From Saccharopolyspora endophytica (GTDB lineage Bacteria > Actinomycetota > Actinomycetes > Mycobacteriales > Pseudonocardiaceae), in contig NZ_JAGPXE010000004.1 of assembly GCF_018070075.1 (NCBI RefSeq), positions 248,001 to 312,000 on the forward strand: a stretch of 64,000 nucleotides of DNA, read 5' to 3'. Shown here one piece after another: positions 55,382 through 63,648 of this stretch. The position numbers and the translations under genes were made by a program. The notes below the pieces were generated by a model. The model had not been told where the DNA came from. It saw only the letters and a program-made list of their open reading frames with translations, and searched no databases. How positions within the stretch are numbered: position 1 is the stretch's first letter; the number at the start of each line of letters is the position of its first letter.

Positions 55382-56284
55382 TCAGTGCGCTTCTTCCAGC
55401 GTCTCGCCGTCGGCGACCAGCGCGTCGATCTGCGCCACGTCGGTCTCGTCGAGGGTCAGCGCCCCGGCGGCGGCGTTCTCCTCCAGGTGCTCGACCGACG
55501 AGGTGCCCGGGATCAGCAGGACGTTGCGGGAGCGGTTCAGCAGCCACGCCAGCGACACCTGCGCCTGGGTGACGCCGTGCTTGCCCGCGATGGACTTCAG
55601 GGTGTCGTCACCCCGCGCCCGGCTGTCGGCGAAACCGGAGCCCAGCGGGAAGAACGGCACGAACGCCACGTCCGCCTCGGCGGTGGCGCGCAGCAGGGCG
55701 GCGGAGGTCCGGTTGACCGCGTTGTAGAGGTTCTGCACCGAGGCGATCGGGGTGATCGCCCGCGCCTCCCCGAAGTGATCCAGCTCCACATTGGACAGAC
55801 CGATGGTGCGGATCAGGCCCTGCTGCTTGAGCTCGTGCAGGGCACCGACCTGGTCGGCGAAGGCGATGCCGTCCTGCGGGCCCATGTCGCGCAGGTAGAC
55901 CAGGTCGAGGGCGTCGACCCGCAGCCGGCGCAGGTTGTCGTGCACCTGGGAGCGCAGCGCGGCCGGGTGGTTCAGCGGGAGCCAGTTCGCCTTGTCGTCG
56001 CGGTAGGCGCCGATCTTGGTCGCCAGCACCAGGTTCGCGGCGTAGGGGTGCAGGGCTTCGGCGATCAGCTCGTTGACCACCCACGGCCCGTAGAAGTCGC
56101 TGGTGTCGATGTGGTCGATGCCGAGCTCGACGGCGCGCCGCAGGACCGCGATCGCCGCGTCCCGGTCCTTCGGCGGGCCGAACACGCCCGGACCCGCCAG
56201 CTGCATCGCGCCGAACCCGACGCGGTTGACCGCCAGGCCGCCGCCCAGCTCGAACTCGCCACCCAAAGCATTCGCAGTCGTCAC
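55382..56284 (-). CDS. Aldo/keto reductase family oxidoreductase
   Basis: A 300-residue TIM-barrel aldo/keto reductase. The early VNRVGFGAMQLAGPGVFG, Asp and Tyr in HIDTSDFYGPW, Lys in LATKIG, the NADPH-binding IGLSNVE and C-terminal NVLLIPGTSSVEHLEEN are all present. The usual catalytic His of the LVYLHR segment is replaced: here LVYLRDMG has Arg. Several actinomycete AKRs share this change, so activity may be retained with altered substrate preference. It should reduce carbonyl compounds with NADPH. Monocistronic; the upstream neighbour on the same strand is 247 bp away across repeat element copy 3. Confidence 0.91.
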   Translation of the reverse strand: MTTANALGGEFELGGGLAVNRVGFGAMQLAGPGVFGPPKDRDAAIAVLRRAVELGIDHIDTSDFYGPWVVNELIAEALHPYAANLVLATKIGAYRDDKANWLPLNHPAALRSQVHDNLRRLRVDALDLVYLRDMGPQDGIAFADQVGALHELKQQGLIRTIGLSNVELDHFGEARAITPIASVQNLYNAVNRTSAALLRATAEADVAFVPFFPLGSGFADSRARGDDTLKSIAGKHGVTQAQVSLAWLLNRSRNVLLIPGTSSVEHLEENAAAGALTLDETDVAQIDALVADGETLEEAH

Positions 56285-56397
56285 GCCGCGATGCTGCTAG
56301 AAAACCGACCGCGCGGCAAGAAATGGTGCCGACGCACACCCAGGCGCTGTTCGACGGGTGCGGCGGAGCCGCATTCTCTTTCACCACCCTGGCCACC

Positions 56398-56522
56398 TGC
56401 ACCGCCGCGGGTTCTGAGCGGTTTCGTGGCGAGTGCGCCGGGACGCCGTGTATTGGACATACATCAGGAGCGGCGCACGGAGTCCACGAAGCCGCTCAGG
56501 TTCCGCCACCCGCACCGCCACG
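56398..56522. repeat. Structured repeat element, copy 3
   Basis: Same layout as copies 1 and 2. The 16-bp stem is CTGAGCGGTTTCGTGG (56414-56429) with CCACGAAGCCGCTCAG (56484-56499), complete with one G-U-type pair but nearly unrelated in sequence to copy 1. The 54-bp interior matches copy 1 at 46 positions and contains GTGTA-TTGGACA-TACAT plus a perfect GTGCGCCG/CGGCGCAC stem. Both neighbouring genes run on the minus strand, opposite to the situation at copies 1 and 2. Confidence 0.9.
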
Positions 56523-56531
56523 CAACAGGAC

Positions 56532-57239
56532 TTACACCTGCGGCATCAGCAGCAGCCAGAACCCTCCGACCAGCAGCGATGCCAGTCCGATGAGGAACCA
56601 CAGGAACATCCAGGCGCCGCCGCCGATGCCGGTGAGCCGCGCCAGCTGGTCGGCGTCGGAGTCCCCGGCGCGTCCGCGCCGGCGCTTGCGCCCCAGTTCG
56701 CTGAGCGGTCGCAGGCCGCCGATGAGCAGGAACCAGCACAGCAGCGCCGCGCACAGCGCCTGCCACGGCGGGCTCGCCAGCCACGACACCGCTGCGAGCG
56801 CGCCACCGGTGACCACCACCGACAGCACGCCGTAGGCGTTGCGCACGGCCAGCAGCACGAGCACCAGCAGCGCGATGCAGCCCCACAGCATCCACCGCGC
56901 CCGGTCGGAGGTGACCAGCCACGCGCCGCCCAGCCCCAGCAGCGACACCGCCGGGTAGCCCGCGAGCAGCGTGAACACCATGCCCGGCCCGTGCGCGCGT
57001 CCCGTCGAGACGGTCAGCCCGGAGGTGTCGGAGTGCAGCCGGATGCCGTTGAGCTTGCGGCCGCTGAGCAGCGCGACCACCGCGTGCCCGCCCTCGTGGG
57101 CGATGGTCACCACGTTGCGCAGCGGCAGCCAGGTCCCGCGGTTGAGCACCAGGGCGAGTGCGATCACCCCGGCGATGAGCGCGGCGACGTTCCCGGAATC
57201 GAGGAGCCGCGCCGTCGCGTTCCGCACTAATTCGTCCAC
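56532..57239 (-). CDS. M50-family membrane metallopeptidase
   Basis: A 235-residue integral membrane protein with the zinc-binding motif HEGGH (48-52) in the second helix (VVTIAHEGGHAVVALLSGR), typical of the M50B-like group, and about six helices in total. The second metal ligand, usually an Asp in NP-x-D/G, is not obvious to me. Family members cleave membrane proteins within the bilayer, or in this subgroup have unknown targets. No anti-sigma factor gene is adjacent. Its end lies 10 bp from structured repeat copy 3. Confidence 0.87.
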   Translation of the reverse strand: MDELVRNATARLLDSGNVAALIAGVIALALVLNRGTWLPLRNVVTIAHEGGHAVVALLSGRKLNGIRLHSDTSGLTVSTGRAHGPGMVFTLLAGYPAVSLLGLGGAWLVTSDRARWMLWGCIALLVLVLLAVRNAYGVLSVVVTGGALAAVSWLASPPWQALCAALLCWFLLIGGLRPLSELGRKRRRGRAGDSDADQLARLTGIGGGAWMFLWFLIGLASLLVGGFWLLLMPQV

Positions 57240-57256
57240 GGCGGAACCCTAACGGG

Positions 57257-58570
57257 TCAGCTGAAGTAGTTCGGCACGTCCAGCGGTCCACCGGCGGCGT
57301 CGAACTCGTCACGCACCGCGTCCCGCAGCGCACCGTCGGTGAGGTAGTCCACTGTGGTCAGCGCGAGCCCGATGGCGCCGTCGATCACCGCCGCGTCGCC
57401 GGCGGCGGAACCGGCTGCAGCGGCGAAGCCTTCGGTGTGCAGCGACAGGTTCGCATCCCCCAGACCGATCATCGGGTGGATGGCGGGCATCCGGAAGCTG
57501 AGGTTGCCCAGGTCGGTGGAACCGGTCAGGTAGTCCGGGACGATGCCGCGCGGCAGCGAGGTGCGACCGCGCCTGGCCTGGTGCCGCGCCCATCGGGCGG
57601 CGAGCGCGTCGTTGTGCCGGATCGGCAGGTAGGCGGGGTTGCGGTCCCAGTTCAGCTCGACGCCGCAGCCGGTCATCGCCGCGGCGCCGTGCGCGATCGA
57701 CTCCACCCGCTGCGCCAGGTCCTGCAGCGAGCCCGGTTCGGCGGAGCGCACGTAGAACAGCGCCGCGGCCCGGTCGGGAACGACGTTGGGGCGCTTGCCG
57801 CCGTCGGTGATCACTCCGTGGATGCGATCGGTGGAGGGCATGTGCTGACGCATCGCCGCCACGCCCTGGTAGGTGGCCACCACCGCGTCCAGCGCGTTGC
57901 GGCCCATGAACGGCTGCGCGGAGGCGTGCGCCGCCACGCCGTGGAACACGACCTCGACCTGCCTGCGCCCGAGGAACGGGTGGGTGGCGATGTCGTGCGA
58001 GAACGGGTGCAGCATCACCACGGCGTCGACGTCGTCGAAGACACCGGCCCTGGCCAGGTGCTCCTTGCCGCCACCACCTTCTTCGGCGGGCGTGCCGAAC
58101 AGGCTGACCCGGCCGCCGGTTCGCCCCACGGCGGTGGCCGCGGCGAGGAATCCGCCGACGCCGGCCGAGCAGATGATGTTGTGCCCGCATCCGTGACCGA
58201 TGCCGGGTAGCGCGTCGTACTCGGCGAGCACCGCCACGTGCGGCCCGTCCGAACCGACGCCGGTGCGCAGCGCGGTGCCCAGCCCGCCCACGCCGACCTC
58301 GACGTCGTGGCCGAAGTTCCGCAGCAGCTCGGCGGCCCGCGCGACCGACCGGTGCTCGGCGTAGGCCTCCTCCGGATCGGCGTGCAGCTCGTGGCTCAGC
58401 CCGAGCAGGTCGCCGCCGTGCTCGGCGACCCACCGCTCGACCTCGGCGAGCAGCGCCTCATCGGCACCGGCGTGCGCGGACCGCAGCGGCTCGGCGGAGG
58501 CCACGGCCTTCTCGGTGGCCGCGGCGACCGCGCGCAGGTAGGACTCATCAGGCTGAACCGGCTGTGTCAC
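57257..58570 (-). CDS. M20-family amidohydrolase/peptidase
   Basis: A 437-residue metal-dependent hydrolase of the M20D/amidohydrolase group. The two-metal site is marked by AEYDALPGIGHGCGHN (residues 116-131) and the general base pair in PAEEGGGGKEH (161-171). The central GVAAHASAQPFMGRNALDAV belongs to the dimerisation lid. It should hydrolyse an N-acyl or amide bond, as in aminoacyl- or aminobenzoyl-glutamate-type substrates. GTG 58570 (MTQPVQPDES) is preferred over 58609 because the added residues are basic and unlike the family. It ends 17 bp before the M50 gene start, so the two are probably cotranscribed. Confidence 0.92.
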   Translation of the reverse strand: MTQPVQPDESYLRAVAAATEKAVASAEPLRSAHAGADEALLAEVERWVAEHGGDLLGLSHELHADPEEAYAEHRSVARAAELLRNFGHDVEVGVGGLGTALRTGVGSDGPHVAVLAEYDALPGIGHGCGHNIICSAGVGGFLAAATAVGRTGGRVSLFGTPAEEGGGGKEHLARAGVFDDVDAVVMLHPFSHDIATHPFLGRRQVEVVFHGVAAHASAQPFMGRNALDAVVATYQGVAAMRQHMPSTDRIHGVITDGGKRPNVVPDRAAALFYVRSAEPGSLQDLAQRVESIAHGAAAMTGCGVELNWDRNPAYLPIRHNDALAARWARHQARRGRTSLPRGIVPDYLTGSTDLGNLSFRMPAIHPMIGLGDANLSLHTEGFAAAAGSAAGDAAVIDGAIGLALTTVDYLTDGALRDAVRDEFDAAGGPLDVPNYFS

Positions 58571-58726
58571 AGCACCGACTCTAAGCCGCCGGATGCGCCC
58601 CGACACCACCTCACCGGCGTGGCGCCCGTTGAGCGGTCACTCCCACCACCGGCCGGGCGGGGGATCCCAGCAACGCAGAACTTGATCTTCAGGAACCCGG
58701 CAAGAAGATGATCGAGGTCGCCGGGG

Positions 58727-59488
58727 TCATCGCTGCGTGATGACACCCGGACGCGCGTCGAGAACGCGGTGGGCCAGGAGGGTGCCGCCGACCACGGCGG
58801 CCGGGATGACCAGCAGCTGCAGCACCGGCACCAGGCACAGCAGGTAGGCGGGCAGGCCGAAGCCGAGCGTCATCGCCTTGTGCTCGCGCAGGCTGCGGTG
58901 GCGCTCGCCGAAGGCGAAGCCGCGCCGCTGGAACACCAGGCCCACCATCTCCAGGCTGATCACCCACGCGCCGAACAGCGAGCCCAGCACCACGCCCGCG
59001 ATCTGCCCGGCGACCGGGACGAACCCGATCACCAGCAGCACCACGGCCCCGATCAGCGCGACCACGACGAGCTTGAGCGAGTCCCGCACTCCCCTGCCGA
59101 GCTGGCGGGCGAATCCGGCGCCGTCGTCGGAGGTGTCCAGCCCGAGCTGCTTCTCGGCCTGCTCGGCGATGTGCTCGTAGAACGGTCCGCCGATGAGCAG
59201 GGTGAGCGCGATGAACGAGATCGATCCCAGCAGGGCCGCCGCGCCCACCAGCGCGGCGCCGAGCAGGACGCGCAGTCCCTTGCGGGCGAAATCGGCCCAG
59301 CCGTCGGCGAACGGAGTCATCCAGCTGGTCAGGTCACCGCTGAAGTAGATCAGCGTGCCCAGGCTCCCCAGCAGCAGCAACGCGCTGATCAGGGCGGGGA
59401 TCGCGCCGAGCAGCAGCAGTTTCGGGCTGCGCAGGATGATGCCCGTTCCGGATCCCAGCGCGCGGACTCCGGCGGCGAACGAACTCAT
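58727..59488 (-). CDS. EI24/CysZ-family membrane protein
   Basis: A 253-residue protein with about four to five helices, matching the EI24 domain (CysZ-like). SSFAAGVRALGSGTGIILRSPKLLLLGAIPALI at the start, PFYEHIAEQAEKQLGL in the middle and RRGFAFGERHRSLREHKAMTLGFGLPAYLLCLVPV at the end are typical. E. coli CysZ imports sulfate, but most actinobacterial members have no tested function. The start at 59488 has GGGAG nine bases before the ATG, excluding the longer frame to 59551. Divergent from the iron-regulated binding protein. Confidence 0.9.
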   Translation of the reverse strand: MSSFAAGVRALGSGTGIILRSPKLLLLGAIPALISALLLLGSLGTLIYFSGDLTSWMTPFADGWADFARKGLRVLLGAALVGAAALLGSISFIALTLLIGGPFYEHIAEQAEKQLGLDTSDDGAGFARQLGRGVRDSLKLVVVALIGAVVLLVIGFVPVAGQIAGVVLGSLFGAWVISLEMVGLVFQRRGFAFGERHRSLREHKAMTLGFGLPAYLLCLVPVLQLLVIPAAVVGGTLLAHRVLDARPGVITQR

Positions 59489-59581
59489 TCGACAACTCCC
59501 GTGATCGGTGATCTCGGACCACCGTACTGCGTGCCCGGTGAGCAGATTCACCGATCGACCACAGGCCGATCGACACCTGAG

Positions 59582-59600
59582 TTAGGTTAGCCTCTCTTCA
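59582..59600. promoter_or_regulatory. Iron box (DmdR/IdeR-type operator)
   Basis: TTAGGTTAGCCTCTCTTCA has a perfect left half-site (TTAGGTTAG) of the 19-bp actinobacterial iron box and a weaker right half. It lies 50 bp before the siderophore-binding-protein start, the expected place for iron-dependent repression. Confidence 0.8.
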
Positions 59601-59650
59601 ACTGCTGCTTCGGGCGGTGAGCCCGGAAACGAACGAACAAGGACTCGGTG

Positions 59651-60658
59651 ATGACTCCTCCCCCCAGCGTGATCGGCCGTCGGGGCTTCCTGATGGGCGC
59701 GACCGGACTCGTTGCGGCGGGCCTGGCCGCGTGCGGCAGCGGCGGCGGCGCGAACCCGAGCGGGAACGCGCCCTCCGGCCCCGGATTCCCGGTTCGCATC
59801 CCCAACCGCTACGGCGCGGCCGACATCCAGGCGGCACCGCAACGCGTGGTCACCCTGGGCATCACCGACCACGACGTGCTGCTGCCGCTGGGCGTGATCC
59901 CGGCCGGCCTGACCAAGTGGGGACCGTGGGAGAGCGGCGTCGGCCCGTGGGTGGAACCCATGCTGGGCGGCCGGCGCCCGAAGGTCTTCGGCAGCGAGGT
60001 CGACGTCGAAGGCGTCATCGCCCTGGCACCCGAGGTGACCATCGCGCTGCAGAGCGCGCTGACGCAGGAGCAGTACAACCGGCTGAGCAGCTTCGCCCCG
60101 GTCGTGGCGCAGCCGCCGAACTCCATCGACTACGGCATCGACTGGCGGGTGCAGGCCGAGGCCATCGGCCAGGCCCTGGGCAAGCAGGCCGAGGTCGCCG
60201 ACCTCCTCGGCAAGACCCAGGCCCGCATCGATGAAACCCGCAAGGCCAACCCGGTTTTCGAGGGCAAGACCCACGTCGTGGTCCGCACCGATGCGGCAGG
60301 CACTTACGCCGCCTACACCAAGCAGGACGCCCGCACCGCGCTGCTGGAGCAGCTCGGACTGCGCCTGTCCCCGGCGATCGAGGGCATGGACAGCGGCGGC
60401 AAGTTCAACGTCAAGGTCAGCAAGGAGCAGGTCTCGCTGCTCGACGCCGACGTCGTCATCGTCACCACCGCCAAGGCCACCGACGTCGAAGCGGTCCGCA
60501 AGGACCCGCTGCTGAACAACCTCCCGGCCGCCAAGCGGGGTTCCCTGGTGCTGCTCGACGACTACAACCTCACCATGGCCCTGGGCTCGGCAACGGTCTC
60601 CAGCATCCCCTACGCCCTCGACCACCTCACCCCGAAACTCCTCGAAGCCCTCTCCTGA
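59651..60658 (+). CDS. Iron-siderophore ABC transporter substrate-binding lipoprotein
   Basis: A 335-residue exported lipoprotein. A twin-arginine signal (RRGFLMGATGL) ends in a lipobox with Cys28 (LAAC). The mature part is a FepB/FhuD-type helical-hinge binding protein: QRVVTLGITDHDVLLPLGVIPAGLTKWG, VEGVIALAPEVTIAL and a C-terminal helix. It should capture a ferric siderophore outside the membrane and deliver it to an ABC importer. No permease or ATPase gene is nearby, so it is an orphan binding protein. An iron box sits upstream, implying derepression under iron limitation. Confidence 0.94.
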   Translation: MTPPPSVIGRRGFLMGATGLVAAGLAACGSGGGANPSGNAPSGPGFPVRIPNRYGAADIQAAPQRVVTLGITDHDVLLPLGVIPAGLTKWGPWESGVGPWVEPMLGGRRPKVFGSEVDVEGVIALAPEVTIALQSALTQEQYNRLSSFAPVVAQPPNSIDYGIDWRVQAEAIGQALGKQAEVADLLGKTQARIDETRKANPVFEGKTHVVVRTDAAGTYAAYTKQDARTALLEQLGLRLSPAIEGMDSGGKFNVKVSKEQVSLLDADVVIVTTAKATDVEAVRKDPLLNNLPAAKRGSLVLLDDYNLTMALGSATVSSIPYALDHLTPKLLEALS

Positions 60659-60672
60659 CCGGCGGCCGCGAT

Positions 60673-60732
60673 TCGAATTTCGCGCGAAATTCGAGCCCGA
60701 ACTTTGGCGTTCGAATTTCGCGCGAAATTCGA
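60673..60732. repeat. Second pair of 22-bp palindromes, 38-bp pitch
   Basis: Two copies (60673-60694 and 60711-60732) of the same 22-bp palindrome as at 40358-40417, again with a 16-bp spacer. The second copy extends to 26 bp (60709-60734). This pair lies in an 84-bp gap between convergent genes, not in a promoter region. Confidence 0.95.
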
Positions 60733-60742
60733 ACTCTCGGGC

Positions 60743-62884
60743 CTACGCCTTGAGGGAGTCGACCAGGTCCTTCCAGGGTTCCCACGGGGAGTCCGGTTCG
60801 GGTTGGTGGGCGGTGACCATGTCGCCGTCCCGGCCGATCGCGAACAGCGTGCAGGCGCCGTCCGGGCGGCTGATGGCGACCGGGTCGCCTTCGAGCTCGC
60901 CGCCCAGGTCCGTCCACGCCGACCAGCCGCCGTGGGCCGACTGCTGCTCGGCGGTGTGGATCGCGCCCGCGGTGTCGCGGACGAACACCTCCAAGCGGCC
61001 GTTGGGGTTGAGCCCGATCGCCGGGGTGCCGACGAAGTCGCCGCCCAGGTCGGACCAGTTCCCGCCCTCGCCGGGACGTTCCATGCTGTACAGCTGCTGG
61101 TCGTCGCCGACCGCGAGCAGCACGACCACGCCGTCGGCGAGGGTCACCACCACGGGGTCGCCGGCCATGCTGCCGCCGAGGCCCTTCCACTCCGACCAGC
61201 CCGCGCCCGCGGTGCCCTGCGTGGACATCACGACCTCGCGCTGCGAGTTGCGGGCGAACACCGACACGGCGCCGTTCGCGCCGAGCGCGATGGCCGGACG
61301 GCCGATGAGGTCGCCGCCGTGGTCGTCCCAGTCGGTCCAGTGCCCGCCCCGGCCGGCCTGCGCGGCGCTGTGCAGCTTGCCGTCCTTGCCGACCGCGAAC
61401 AGCGCGAGCGCGCCGTCCGGTCGCAGCACCGCCACCGGATCGTCCTCGATCTGACCGCGCAGACCGATCCACGGACTCCACTTCGCACCCTGCTGCGGGC
61501 ACGACGACGTGATCACCTCGCCGTGGCGGTCGCGCACGAAGACGACCATCCCGCCCGAAGGTTCGCGCACCACGACCGGACGCCCGTCGGGCTCACCACC
61601 GATGCCCAGCCAACCGACCCAGTCGCCACCGGGCGAGACCTGCCAGGCGGTGACGACCTCACCGGACGTCGACGTCGCGAACGCCGACAGCGCACCGTCC
61701 GGACCGGGCAGGATCCCGGACCCGAACACGGTCGGCACCACCGGCTGCGGCGGCGGAGGCGGCGCCGGAGCAGGAGCCGGAGCCGGAGGCTGCTGCGGCG
61801 GCCGACCCTGCGGCGGCTGGCCGGGCTGCGGCGGCTGGCCCTGGTTCGGCGGCTGCGGCGGCGGAGGCACCGGCGGCTGGCCGTGCGGCGGCTGCGGACC
61901 GGGAGGAGGCGGAGGCGGCGGGTTCGGCCCGGGCGGTGCCAGGTTCAACGCCCGCTCGGTGTCCTGGATCAACTGCCGCGCCTCGGCCTCGTGCTGGTCG
62001 TAGCGATCGCGGTACTGCTTCGCGGGCCGCTGCACGGCGGCAGCGATCTGCCCGGCCGTGCGATTCGGATCCTCTCGCTCTTCCCTGATCGCCACTTCCA
62101 GGAAGTTGTGCGCCGCGTAGTTGACGTTCAACACTTGTTCAGGTGCGCCCCAATCCTGCGACGGGCGCTGCTGGAACACACCCAGCGAGTCGTGGTCACG
62201 CGCACCATCGATGTTCGACATCCGGGATTCGACCAACCCGGTTTCGAAGGCTGCGAGCAGGAGCTTGTGGGAGACCTGCATCTCCTTGGCGACCAGGTAA
62301 ACGGTCCGCATGACCTCGGGGTCGGGCGGTCCCGGCTTCCCCATTCGCGGGGGCGGACCGGGCGGTGCGGGAGGCAACGGGGCTGGACCAGGAGGAGGCG
62401 GCGGGACGGGCTGTCCCTGCGGAGGCTGCCCCTGCGGAGGCTGCGGCGGCGGAGACTGCGGCGCTCCACCGAGACTCGGCAAAGCCCAAGGGCGCCGGTC
62501 ATCGCACACCGGCGAATTCATCACCGAGATGTGGAAGTGCTTCGTGTGCGCGTTGCTACCGCTGTACTTGGTCCACTGCCACGGACTTTGCCCAGGTCGG
62601 CTGTCCATGATCAGGCCGTTGGCGATCACGTACTTGATCCGCGGGTCACGACTGGCCGCGAGTTCGTCGGTGATCCGATTGATGTCGACACCGTTCTGCG
62701 GATCGTGCGTGATGTCCACCGCTGTCACGATTCCCGGTCCGACCCACGGGTTGTGGTCGCTGTCCCGAGATTGGTGCGAGGCATCACCGATGGTGCCGTC
62801 GCTGGCCCTGTTCCGCTGTGGGAACGCCGCGTCGAACTGGGCGAGCAGTGTTTCCAAACTGCCCGCAAGTCGCCAGTTGGCCAT
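60743..62884 (-). CDS. Multidomain cell-wall-hydrolase-like protein with beta-propeller, no signal peptide
   Basis: A 713-residue protein. Residues 1-125 resemble phage endolysin/M15-type peptidases, with DSDHNPW (His44), VTAVDITHDP (Asp57) and HTKHFHIS (His116, His118) as likely zinc ligands. Residues 187-310 resemble a lysozyme-like/transglycosylase domain (AAFETGLVESRM, DSLGVFQQRPSQDWG) with Glu214 or Glu219 as candidate catalytic acid. Two long Pro-rich linkers flank it. Residues 385-713 form Trp-rich repeats (GGDWVGWLGIGGE, GAKWSPWIGL, GGHWTDWDDHGG), a predicted lectin-like propeller. GGGGAG before the ATG fixes the start; there is no signal peptide. It follows a DUF4232 lipoprotein gene by 53 bp. 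Confidence 0.85.
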   Translation of the reverse strand: MANWRLAGSLETLLAQFDAAFPQRNRASDGTIGDASHQSRDSDHNPWVGPGIVTAVDITHDPQNGVDINRITDELAASRDPRIKYVIANGLIMDSRPGQSPWQWTKYSGSNAHTKHFHISVMNSPVCDDRRPWALPSLGGAPQSPPPQPPQGQPPQGQPVPPPPPGPAPLPPAPPGPPPRMGKPGPPDPEVMRTVYLVAKEMQVSHKLLLAAFETGLVESRMSNIDGARDHDSLGVFQQRPSQDWGAPEQVLNVNYAAHNFLEVAIREEREDPNRTAGQIAAAVQRPAKQYRDRYDQHEAEARQLIQDTERALNLAPPGPNPPPPPPPGPQPPHGQPPVPPPPQPPNQGQPPQPGQPPQGRPPQQPPAPAPAPAPPPPPQPVVPTVFGSGILPGPDGALSAFATSTSGEVVTAWQVSPGGDWVGWLGIGGEPDGRPVVVREPSGGMVVFVRDRHGEVITSSCPQQGAKWSPWIGLRGQIEDDPVAVLRPDGALALFAVGKDGKLHSAAQAGRGGHWTDWDDHGGDLIGRPAIALGANGAVSVFARNSQREVVMSTQGTAGAGWSEWKGLGGSMAGDPVVVTLADGVVVLLAVGDDQQLYSMERPGEGGNWSDLGGDFVGTPAIGLNPNGRLEVFVRDTAGAIHTAEQQSAHGGWSAWTDLGGELEGDPVAISRPDGACTLFAIGRDGDMVTAHQPEPDSPWEPWKDLVDSLKA

Positions 62885-62937
62885 TTTTCTCCCCTTGTGT
62901 TTCTGAGCCTGCTCGTCTGCGGGAGTTCAGGAACTGA

Positions 62938-63594
62938 TCAATCCGAGTAGAGGTGGGTTCGTTCGACGCGACGGTCGCCGCAGACCGTGCCGAAGTTCCA
63001 GTCCAGCGTGATCGGCTCGGTGTTGTCCGGCGGATAGATGCGCACCTTGGCCGGATCGTCGACGCAGTCACCTGTCTGATAGATCCAGTACAGATCCTGG
63101 GCCACGCCCTCACGGGTGCCGATGCTCATCCACTCCGCAGGCGGCGTTCCCGCCTTGTCCACGAAGGTCGCAGGCATGACGGTGCCGGCTCCGTCGACGA
63201 ACTCGACCCTCGCGTCACCGTGAACCGTGCACGCCTTGGCCCCGACGTTCGCCAGCCGCAGCTTCGTGCGTGATCCTCCGGCGGGCTGCGTGGGATCGTC
63301 GTGCAACCCGACGAGCGTGTCCGGGTAGAACCGAGCTCGGAGCTGCGATGTCTGACAGGGCTTCTGGGTCGGAATTTCCTCCGGATGACTGACTTTCGTC
63401 TCCGAGGAACCGCCCTGCTCCGAGGTTTCCTCCGAGGAACCCTGCGATTCGGTGGTCTCCTGCGGCACCGGCTGGGTCACCGTCACCACTGCCGGTGGTT
63501 GCTGCGCCTGCGGTGCTTGCTGGCCGCAGGACACGGTCACCGCCGCGGTCGCGGCGATCAACGCGCCGAGGCGCTGCGTTCTGGTTCGGAACAC
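62938..63594 (-). CDS. DUF4232-like lipoprotein
   Basis: A 218-residue exported lipoprotein. The signal peptide ends at Cys23 (TVSC), followed by a Gln/Pro/Thr/Ser-rich linker of about 55 residues and a beta-rich DUF4232-type domain with the core GGSRTKLRLANVGAKACTVHGDARVEFVD and four cysteines likely to form disulfides. It is paralogous to the next gene towards the window edge. The role is unknown; the neighbouring wall-hydrolase suggests a cell-envelope function. It lies second in a minus-strand operon of at least three genes. Confidence 0.83.
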   Translation of the reverse strand: MFRTRTQRLGALIAATAAVTVSCGQQAPQAQQPPAVVTVTQPVPQETTESQGSSEETSEQGGSSETKVSHPEEIPTQKPCQTSQLRARFYPDTLVGLHDDPTQPAGGSRTKLRLANVGAKACTVHGDARVEFVDGAGTVMPATFVDKAGTPPAEWMSIGTREGVAQDLYWIYQTGDCVDDPAKVRIYPPDNTEPITLDWNFGTVCGDRRVERTHLYSD

Positions 63595-63648
63595 TGTCGG
63601 TCATTCCCCCTGAACTTCACTGTTTTTCTTGCTTCGCAGGTCGGTTGG

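Noticed and set aside
60704-62950. 748-codon plus-strand frame opposite the multidomain hydrolase
   Set aside because: Antisense shadow; the Arg-rich middle is the complement of the proline linkers.
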